Source of the DNA: Candidatus Paraprevotella stercoravium
GTDB taxonomy: Bacteria; Bacteroidota; Bacteroidia; Bacteroidales; Bacteroidaceae
Assembly (NCBI GenBank): GCA_944320795.1
Contig: CALUIU010000003.1
Location: forward strand, 92,738-156,737
Reading direction: 5' to 3'
DNA: 64,000 nucleotides
In this document: in pieces, positions 9,736 to 16,202 of the stretch
Numbering within the stretch: position 1 is the stretch's first letter
Layout: each line of letters starts with the position of its first letter
The notes under the pieces: generated by a model
The model's input: only the letters and a program-made list of their open reading frames with translations
Told to the model about the DNA's origin: nothing
The model's database searches: none
Position numbers and translations under genes: made by a program

Positions 9736-10953
9736 ATGAGAACATTAAAGAATTTGTTGTTGGCATCGGTTGTTGGCGGTGCCACATTGGGAATGTCATC
9801 TTGTAGTGAGAATTCTGAAAACGGAAATGGCGGAGGCGGTGCCGGAAGCCAGACTATCGAAGCCACCTGGAGCAACTATGCGGGTTACACGCGCGTGGTG
9901 TCGGAAGTGTTGGAGCGCGACGCATTCAGTATCTATGCCTTGTGGAAGGGCACGAACAATCTTCCGGCCGACGAAGTGGGCCGCGTGGAAGAACTGGAGA
10001 TTCCGGCTATGCTGGCCGACGGTTACGGCAACTTGTTTAAAAAACATCAGGCCGGCAGTACTTATCCCAGCGCGAAAGTCTGCCTGCAGACCATCATTGC
10101 GGCCAGTGTGGATATCGCCACCGAAGTATCGGAACAGAAGATAGCGGCTCCTTACAACGAGAAGAATGTTTACGGGGTGGAATCGTGGTACAGCTTCAAT
10201 TCGTATACCGACTATGACGACAACATCGAATCCATCGAGAATGCTTATCTGGGCGGTCCGGAGGATAACCGTGACGAGGCAACCAGTCTGTATGCGGCGG
10301 TAAAGGCCGTGAACGCCAGTCTGGCCGAGCAGGTGAAGAGCGATATCGAAGCTTCGCATCAGGCCCTGAAGGCGGCAAAGGAACAAGGCTGTTTCCGTGA
10401 TGCGGTGTTGGCTTATGCCAATAACAACATCAAGAGTCCGCAGGTGGAGCAGGCCATCACCACCATCGGTACATTGTCCCAAAGTCTGGATCAGCTGAAC
10501 GGCGCGGTAGAAGCCATCAGTGAAACCGTGGCCGATCAGGTTGTAACCAATTATGTGGACCGTACCGTGATTCCGACCTATACCAACCTGAAAAATGAAG
10601 CCGGAAAGTTGGTTGAGGCGGTAAGCAAATATACACAGAATCCTACTCAGGAAAATCTGGACGCAGCTTGCCAGCAGTGGAAGCAGACCCGTATTCCTTG
10701 GGAGCGCAGCGAGGCTTTCCTCTTCGGTCCGGTAGCCGACCAGCAGTTTGATCCGCATCTCGATTCATGGCCTCTGAGTCAGTTGAACATCAAGTCCATC
10801 CTGCGCGGAAACTTTGACTGGGCCAATGAGGACGGTTCGTCTATGGGTGCCAACACGTTAGGCTTCCACACACTGGAGCTTCTGCTCTTCGAAAACGGTA
10901 ATCCGCGCCAGGTGAAGACATTCATCAAAGACGGAATGGTAACGATACAGTAA
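9736..10953 (+). CDS. Imelysin (peptidase M75 / EfeO-IrpA type) lipoprotein
   Basis: A 405-aa lipoprotein with lipobox GMSSC near residue 22 and a Gly-rich linker, so probably anchored in an envelope membrane. The imelysin signature GxHxxE is visible as GFHTLE near residue 376. Members of this family take part in iron acquisition in several bacteria. It is followed after 10 nt by the DUF1111 cytochrome; imelysin next to a DUF1111 thiol-oxidoreductase-like gene is a recurring pair in other phyla (for example the icmP region of Pseudomonas, from memory). Confidence 0.9.
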   Translation: MRTLKNLLLASVVGGATLGMSSCSENSENGNGGGGAGSQTIEATWSNYAGYTRVVSEVLERDAFSIYALWKGTNNLPADEVGRVEELEIPAMLADGYGNLFKKHQAGSTYPSAKVCLQTIIAASVDIATEVSEQKIAAPYNEKNVYGVESWYSFNSYTDYDDNIESIENAYLGGPEDNRDEATSLYAAVKAVNASLAEQVKSDIEASHQALKAAKEQGCFRDAVLAYANNNIKSPQVEQAITTIGTLSQSLDQLNGAVEAISETVADQVVTNYVDRTVIPTYTNLKNEAGKLVEAVSKYTQNPTQENLDAACQQWKQTRIPWERSEAFLFGPVADQQFDPHLDSWPLSQLNIKSILRGNFDWANEDGSSMGANTLGFHTLELLLFENGNPRQVKTFIKDGMVTIQ

Positions 10954-10963
10954 AACAGAAAAC

Positions 10964-12460
10964 ATGAAACATCAGGATATTTTTTCCGAAAAAAATCATT
11001 CTGCTCTGGCAATCACAAGAAACGGAATCCATGCCGGATTTCGTTTCTTGTGCGTTGCTTTTTCGGCGTGTCTGCTTTCCTGCGAGGTGGATACGCTGCC
11101 CGAAACGGAAATGATCAACACGCTCACCGGAAAGAAAGCCAGATATGAAGAACTCTCTGCCGGTACGGCAACGATTTTCAACAACTCGAAAACGGCCTAC
11201 GACACGAACGCGCCCTGGGTTACGGGCGAGCTCTACAACCGCTTCCTGCAGGGCGACTTGCTGTACGACGACCGGCGCATTCCCGACATGGACGGTTTCG
11301 AACAGGGAGGTCTGGGACCGGTGTATGGAGGTTTTTCCTGCGGCAGCTGCCACAACAATACGGGGCGCACGGCCAGTACGCTGTGGACCGAGGGAGGAAG
11401 CGGCAGTGCCGGCTTCTCGTCCTGTCTGATCTATCTCACCCGTAAGGACGGCGGGTTTCTGAAAAACTACGGTCGCGTGCTGCACGACCAGTCGTCCATC
11501 ATCGGCGTGAAGCCCGAAGGAAAACTGAAGGTAACCTATACCTATCGGACGTATCGGTTTCCCGACGGAGAGGAATACGAGCTGGCCACACCGACGTATC
11601 GCATCACCGACTGGTATGCCGATTCGCTCGCTCCCGAGGATCTGATCGTGTCCGTGCGCATCCCTCTGCGTCATGTGGGCATGGGGCAGATGATGAGCCT
11701 TGACGAAGAGACCATGAAGCGCGTGGCGGCACAGAGCAACTATCCGGAGTATGGCATCAGCGGACGCCTGAATTACATCACCGAACGCGGCGTGCGCCGT
11801 ATGGGCATTTCGGGCAACAAGGCGCAGCATGCCGATCTGACGGTGGAGTTGGGCTTCTCGTCCGATCTCGGAGTGACCAACGACCGCTATCCCGAAGAGG
11901 TCTGTCAGGGGCAGGATCAGTATGAACAGATTTACGGCGACGGCGGGCATGAGATTCAGGTTTCTTCGGAGGATATGGAAAAGGTGGATCTGTATATGCA
12001 GTGTGTGGGAGTGCCGGCGCGTCGGGATATAGACGATCCGGTGGTGCGGCTCGGTGAACAGAAGTTCATCGAGGCGGGATGCAACCTGTGTCATCTGCCC
12101 ACTTTGCATACGAGCAACAAACGGACGGTGCTTATCAACGGTTCGGAACTTCCCTGGCTCTGCGGCCAGACCATCCATCCGTACAGCGATTATCTGTTGC
12201 ACGACATGGGACCGGAACTGAACGACCATTATCCTTCGGGACTGGCGGCCGGATATGAGTGGCGCACCACACCGCTGTGGGGCATCGGTCTGCAGGCCAT
12301 CGTCAACGGACATACACAGTTCCTGCACGACGGACGGGCGCGCAATCTCATTGAAGCCATCATGTGGCACGGAGGCGAAGGGGCCGCCTCGCGCGAAAAG
12401 TTCCGCCGGATGAAGAAGTCCGACCGCGACGCGCTGATCCGCTTTGTGGAGAGTCTGTAG
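10964..12460 (+). CDS. Di-heme oxidoreductase family lipoprotein (DUF1111)
   Basis: A 498-aa c-type cytochrome of the DUF1111 'thiol oxidoreductase' family. A lipobox-like SACLLSC lies near residues 33-39 after an unusually long charged N-terminus. Two CxxCH heme sites are visible: CGSCH near 125 and CNLCH near 372. It would carry electrons at the periplasmic face; the substrate of the family is not established. Maturation of its hemes needs a cytochrome c assembly system, which is present as CcsBA at 16203. The gene is third in the run after the porin and imelysin genes. Confidence 0.9.
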   Translation: MKHQDIFSEKNHSALAITRNGIHAGFRFLCVAFSACLLSCEVDTLPETEMINTLTGKKARYEELSAGTATIFNNSKTAYDTNAPWVTGELYNRFLQGDLLYDDRRIPDMDGFEQGGLGPVYGGFSCGSCHNNTGRTASTLWTEGGSGSAGFSSCLIYLTRKDGGFLKNYGRVLHDQSSIIGVKPEGKLKVTYTYRTYRFPDGEEYELATPTYRITDWYADSLAPEDLIVSVRIPLRHVGMGQMMSLDEETMKRVAAQSNYPEYGISGRLNYITERGVRRMGISGNKAQHADLTVELGFSSDLGVTNDRYPEEVCQGQDQYEQIYGDGGHEIQVSSEDMEKVDLYMQCVGVPARRDIDDPVVRLGEQKFIEAGCNLCHLPTLHTSNKRTVLINGSELPWLCGQTIHPYSDYLLHDMGPELNDHYPSGLAAGYEWRTTPLWGIGLQAIVNGHTQFLHDGRARNLIEAIMWHGGEGAASREKFRRMKKSDRDALIRFVESL

Positions 12461-12682
12461 CCCGCTTCCCTGTAATCTTCTTCGCTCCGTGAGTTTTTCC
12501 TTTCTCTTGAGTCCTTTCCTCTCCGTGGGATCATCCCTCCTAGTGAGTTTTTCCCTTCGCCGTAAGGGTTTCCCCTTTCTTCCGGAGAAGATGAAAGATT
12601 CCCTCATCGGAAAAGTTTACGGAACACCGAAAACCTTATAATTTATAATCAGCAGAACATCAGAAAATGTTTGGAAAAAAAT
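12461..12682 (+). other. 222-nt pyrimidine-rich spacer with degenerate repeats
   Basis: No gene. The first half is rich in C and T and holds two copies of GTGAGTTTTTCC (about 12489-12500 and 12541-12552) and a short CCCTT/AAGGG hairpin. The second half is A-rich and leads into the porin start. No clear TAnnTTTG element was seen, so transcription may continue from upstream. Confidence 0.5.
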
Positions 12683-13960
12683 ATGAAAAAAATATTATTA
12701 GGGGCAGTATTGGCTTTAGGAACATCGGCCTTTGCCCAAAATGCAGAAAACAATTGTGCGACAAGTGACAGAGATTGTCCTGCGACGGGAAGTAATTCGG
12801 CATTGGACGATGACAAATATGTGGAAAGTGATGTCGTACCTTTGGCCGGAAAGCAGGGATTCAGCTTCTCAACCCGTGCCGGCGACTTCCTTTTCAAGCC
12901 TTATGCTTTGATTCAGGCATCGGGAAATTTCAATTATTATGATGACGAAAATCTGAACTTGGCGGAGGTGGATCGTGTGGCAAACAGTGGTTTTGCCATT
13001 CCGAACGCAATTATTGGTTTCAGCGGTAAGGCGTTTAATAAAATTACTTTTAACTTTGCACTGAATGCGGCGAAGAGTGGCGGAGAATTGTTGCAGCAGG
13101 CATGGTTCGATGTCAATTTCTGCGAAGCGCTCCGCTTCCGTGCCGGAAAGTTCAAGACCCCGTTTCAAACGGGTTATCTGACGACACTGGGGCAGACCAT
13201 GTTTCCGCAGCTGCCTTCGTCCATGACCACTCCGGTGCGTACTAATCTGAGTCTGGATGCCGTGCAGCCCAGCATCTACACCGGATTCGATCTGGGTGTT
13301 CAGCTTCACGGTGTGGTCAAGAACCGCTTAGGCTATCAGGTGGGTGTCTTCAACGGAACCGGCATCGGCGTGAATACCGCCACTAAGGGAACCAGCGACG
13401 ATCGCCGTGGACTCCCGTCGCTGCTTTATGCCGGTCGTCTGGCCTATATGCCCAAAGGGGTGATGCCTACCCATCAGGGCGATCCGGATGATTTGCGGAA
13501 CGATAAACTGCTGTTCGCCTTGTCTGGAAGCGTCAATGTGGAAGGTAACAGTGAAAGCTCGAATGATTTCCGCGCCGGACTGGAGTTTGCCTGGCTGAAA
13601 AACCGCTGGTATGTCAGTGCCGAGGGCTATCTGCTGCGCATGAACTGGACCAAGAGAATGATGCGCGAAGGCGGCTTCACTTCATGGGGTGCTTATGGAC
13701 AGTTGGGATATTTCGCCACGAAGAAGCTGCAACTGGCCGCCCGCTATGATTTCTTTGACCGAAACGGTACGGAGCTGGCCGGATTCCTGAACATGCCGGC
13801 TGTGGGTTTCAACTATTTCTTTGCCCGCACGAACCTGAAGCTTCAGGCCATGTATCAGTACATCGGCAAGTGGGGACACGACACCCAGCTGGAGCGCGAC
13901 AACGATGATATGGGCATGGCCTATCACAGTGCTACGGTGATGCTGCAATACACCTTCTAA
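12683..13960 (+). CDS. Second porin (OprP/OprO-like)
   Basis: A 425-aa exported protein: signal peptide to about TSAFAQNAEN, then a barrel domain typical of phosphate-selective porin O/P families, with RAGKFKTPFQTGYL near residue 155 and a C-terminal strand ending SATVMLQYTF. Such porins admit small anions or other polar solutes. The ATG at 12683 was chosen because it begins the signal peptide. It is 23 nt before the one-heme lipoprotein gene. It differs clearly in sequence from the porin at 8398, so the locus has two distinct barrels. Confidence 0.85.
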   Translation: MKKILLGAVLALGTSAFAQNAENNCATSDRDCPATGSNSALDDDKYVESDVVPLAGKQGFSFSTRAGDFLFKPYALIQASGNFNYYDDENLNLAEVDRVANSGFAIPNAIIGFSGKAFNKITFNFALNAAKSGGELLQQAWFDVNFCEALRFRAGKFKTPFQTGYLTTLGQTMFPQLPSSMTTPVRTNLSLDAVQPSIYTGFDLGVQLHGVVKNRLGYQVGVFNGTGIGVNTATKGTSDDRRGLPSLLYAGRLAYMPKGVMPTHQGDPDDLRNDKLLFALSGSVNVEGNSESSNDFRAGLEFAWLKNRWYVSAEGYLLRMNWTKRMMREGGFTSWGAYGQLGYFATKKLQLAARYDFFDRNGTELAGFLNMPAVGFNYFFARTNLKLQAMYQYIGKWGHDTQLERDNDDMGMAYHSATVMLQYTF

Positions 13961-13983
13961 TTTCAGAAAAGGAGGATATGAAT

Positions 13984-14754
13984 ATGAAACATGATTCAGA
14001 AATCAGCAACAGGAATATCATCCGGCGTTTTTGGAAAACAACCGTGGCCGTGTCGCGGATCAGGAAAACAAGCGCAGCCGTGTTGTCGGTTCTGTGCTTT
14101 ACCGCTTGCGACAGCGGAGATATCATTCCCAAAAAGGATACGGGTAACAAGGAGATTGTGGCTACCGTTTCTTTCACACATGTAGAGACTATTCCTGCCG
14201 TGCGCGAACGGAAACTGGCCTTTATGTCCTATACGAATCCCGGTGACGAGCAGCCCAACCGTATGCATGTCATCACTACGGCACAAGAGGGAGCTCCTAC
14301 AGAGCTATCGCTTACGCAGGTGCCCGACGATACCCGTCAGGTGGTCTTGGCTCTGGTGGATCAGGATAATCAGATCATCTATCCTTTCTTCGAAAAGGAA
14401 ATCAGCTCCTCTTCCGATCGGGTAGATTTAGGAGCCGTGACGGTTAATCTGATTGCCTATGACCGCGTGCAGAAGCAGCTGTTCAACCAAAGTTGTCTGG
14501 ACTGCCACAGTGGAGGCAATCTTTCCCGTGGACTGAATCTGGGTGAGGGGCAGAGCTATCGGGCCATTGTGAATGTGGAGAGTAAAGTGCCCGGCATGCC
14601 GATTGTCAAGCCGGGAGATGTCGAAAGCAGTCTGATCGTCAAGCAGCTGACCGATTATAATACCGGCTCCTTTCATACCACGCTGACTACGATGAAAGAC
14701 AATGATATTACGTTGCTGAAAGAGTGGATACGCAATGGGGCACCGGTAAATTAA
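13984..14754 (+). CDS. One-heme c-type cytochrome lipoprotein
   Basis: A 256-aa protein with a long positively charged N-terminus and lipobox LCFTAC (Cys near 41). The N-terminal half has no recognised domain and looks beta-rich. The C-terminal part (about 160-255) is a cytochrome c-like domain with a single CLDCH heme site near residue 170, preceded by QKQLFNQS and followed by PGDVESSLIVKQL, as in planctomycete-type cytochromes that gate on 'GxPxxSxL'. GGAGG at 13971-13975 is well spaced for ATG 13984, better than for the ATG two codons upstream. Confidence 0.83.
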   Translation: MKHDSEISNRNIIRRFWKTTVAVSRIRKTSAAVLSVLCFTACDSGDIIPKKDTGNKEIVATVSFTHVETIPAVRERKLAFMSYTNPGDEQPNRMHVITTAQEGAPTELSLTQVPDDTRQVVLALVDQDNQIIYPFFEKEISSSSDRVDLGAVTVNLIAYDRVQKQLFNQSCLDCHSGGNLSRGLNLGEGQSYRAIVNVESKVPGMPIVKPGDVESSLIVKQLTDYNTGSFHTTLTTMKDNDITLLKEWIRNGAPVN

Positions 14755-14775
14755 GATAAAAGAAAAACAAACAAG

Positions 14776-15897
14776 ATGAAACAGAATCATATAGAAATCA
14801 AGTCTTTTCCCTTCCAAGGGGGCGTTTCGGAGCATCATGTGATGGTTCATGTGCAGGATCGTGCAAGCACTTATTCCGAACAACTGGAGCAGGTGTTCGG
14901 TGATTTTATGCGAGTGTGTCGTGAAGAACTGGCGGAAGCGCAGCCGGTATTTGTCCGGGTGTTTCTGAGCGACAGTGCCAATCAGTCGGAAGAACTCGCC
15001 GGCTATTTGCAGGATGCCACTTATGCTGTGTCCGTGATCGAACAGCCGCCCCTTGACGGCAGTAAGATTGCCCTTTGGGCCTATTTGCAGACCGATATGC
15101 AGCCGTTTGCCTGTCCGGGTGAGTTGCACGCTTTCCGGCACAACAGCTACACCCACTGGTGGGGCGGAGATATGACTGCCTCCGGAGCAGATTCCGAGGT
15201 GCAGACCTATGATCTGCTGAACCGCTATGCTACGCTGCTCGAAGAGCGGGGAATGAATCTGTTGGAAAGCTGTGTGCGCACCTGGTTCTTTGTGCAGAAC
15301 GTGGATGTGAACTATGCGGGAGTGGTTACCGGCAGAAACCGCCTGTTTTGGGAAAAAGGGCTCACCACAGCCACTCATTTCATTTCCAGCACCGGCATCT
15401 GCGGCCGCAAGCCCGATGCCAAGGCACTGGCTACGATGGATACCTATGCAGTGGAGGGACTGAAATATGGACAGATGCAGTTCCTGTATGCGTCCGACCA
15501 TCTGAATCCCACAGCCGAGTACGGTGTAAGTTTCGAACGCGGTACTTATATTGACTATGGCGACCGTCGCCATCTGTTCATATCGGGTACTGCCAGTATC
15601 AACAACCGTGGTCAGGTGGTGCATCCCGGGGATATCCGCAAGCAGGTGGAGCGTATGTGGGAGAATGTAGAGGCTTTGCTGTCGGAAGGTAAGGCCGGTT
15701 TCGATGATGTGGCTCATATGCTGGTTTATCTGCGTGATGTGGCCGATTACGAACTGGTGAACCGTATGTTCGAGGAACGCTTTCCGAATGTGCCCCGTGT
15801 TATCTTGTGGGCACCGGTATGCCGTCCCGGCTGGCTGGTCGAGATGGAATGTATGGCCTTGATTCCAGAAGGCAATCCGGAATATGAACCTTTCTGA
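14776..15897 (+). CDS. RidA/YjgF-like two-domain protein
   Basis: A 373-aa cytoplasmic protein without signal peptide. The C-terminal third is a RidA-like domain (LFISGTASINNRGQVVHPGD, then QVERMWENVEALL and DVAHMLVYLRDV), while the N-terminal part looks like a degenerate second copy. RidA proteins deaminate reactive enamines/imines; two-domain forms include FkbO/Hyg5-type chorismatases, so a chorismate-transforming enzyme is an alternative. It is the last gene of the run, 21 nt after the one-heme lipoprotein, and is followed by a hairpin. Its role with cytochromes is unclear. Confidence 0.75.
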   Translation: MKQNHIEIKSFPFQGGVSEHHVMVHVQDRASTYSEQLEQVFGDFMRVCREELAEAQPVFVRVFLSDSANQSEELAGYLQDATYAVSVIEQPPLDGSKIALWAYLQTDMQPFACPGELHAFRHNSYTHWWGGDMTASGADSEVQTYDLLNRYATLLEERGMNLLESCVRTWFFVQNVDVNYAGVVTGRNRLFWEKGLTTATHFISSTGICGRKPDAKALATMDTYAVEGLKYGQMQFLYASDHLNPTAEYGVSFERGTYIDYGDRRHLFISGTASINNRGQVVHPGDIRKQVERMWENVEALLSEGKAGFDDVAHMLVYLRDVADYELVNRMFEERFPNVPRVILWAPVCRPGWLVEMECMALIPEGNPEYEPF

Positions 15898-15926
15898 TTT
15901 TTACTCCCTAAATATGAGTACTTTTG

Positions 15927-15953
15927 GATGACCGGGCTTTCAGTCCGGTCATC
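15927..15953 (+). terminator. Hairpin after the RidA-like gene
   Basis: A 9-bp perfect stem GATGACCGG (15927-15935) with CCGGTCATC (15945-15953), loop 9 nt. Only a weak T tract follows, so termination may be partial. Confidence 0.55.
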
Positions 15954-15970
15954 ACTGTTTCTGGAAGAAT

Positions 15971-16016
15971 CATCTTTTTTGTGTATTGACAGAGCTTTTC
16001 TTTTCTTTTACTTTTG
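15971..16016 (+). promoter_or_regulatory. ccsBA promoter with shared upstream box
   Basis: Box CATCTTTTTTGTGTATTG (15971-15988), 20 nt, then -7 TACTTTTG (16009-16016). Box and spacing match the promoter at 8329-8374 exactly. Transcription should start near 16022, giving a leader of about 180 nt before ccsBA. Confidence 0.72.
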
Positions 16017-16038
16017 CAACACGGAAAACAGAAAATTA

Positions 16039-16140
16039 ATGAAGCCGCTGCCTGATAGAACTTCCGGGGTCTTTAGTAGTGTTTTGCCCCCGGAAGGGGC
16101 AGTGGCTTTTTCAGTATTGAAAAAAATCCCGGTCAAATAA
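16039..16140 (+). CDS. Putative 33-aa leader peptide before ccsBA
   Basis: A short ORF (MKPLPDRTSGVF... ending VLKKIPVK) starts about 17 nt after the predicted transcription start, behind an A-rich region. It runs straight through the large hairpin at 16042-16108, so translating ribosomes would melt that hairpin. This is the arrangement expected for translation-dependent attenuation, but there is no similarity evidence and the peptide may not be made. Confidence 0.35.
   Translation: MKPLPDRTSGVFSSVLPPEGAVAFSVLKKIPVK
16042..16108 (+). terminator. Terminator-like two-stem hairpin in the ccsBA leader
   Basis: Outer stem AAGCCGCTGCC (16042-16052) with GGCAGTGGCTT (16098-16108), 11 bp with one G-U; inner stem CTTCCGGGG (16061-16069) with CCCCGGAAG (16088-16096). 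It is followed by a short T run. Lying downstream of the promoter and upstream of ccsBA, it is a candidate attenuator. Confidence 0.6.
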
Positions 16141-16169
16141 AGGCAAAGTCGGAGGATAGAGAGAAGCAT

Positions 16170-16190
16170 GCAGCCCTGGGGCTGCTTTTT
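16170..16190 (+). terminator. Second terminator-like hairpin just before ccsBA
   Basis: GCAGCC (16170-16175), loop CTGG, GGCTGC (16180-16185), then TTTTT (16186-16190), only 12 nt before the ccsBA start codon. It could stop transcription or hide the ribosome binding region. Confidence 0.55.
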
Positions 16191-16202
16191 AATTGCAGAA
16201 GT

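Noticed and set aside
10925..12607. A 560-codon open frame on the minus strand opposite the DUF1111 gene
   Set aside because: It lies antisense to a clear CxxCH protein, lacks any family motif, is Arg/His-rich as antisense frames in GC-richer genes often are, and has no promoter.
16039..16130. Cobalamin or other known riboswitch in the ccsBA leader
   Set aside because: The leader is short and the conserved core of a cobalamin riboswitch is missing; only hairpins and a short ORF can be supported.
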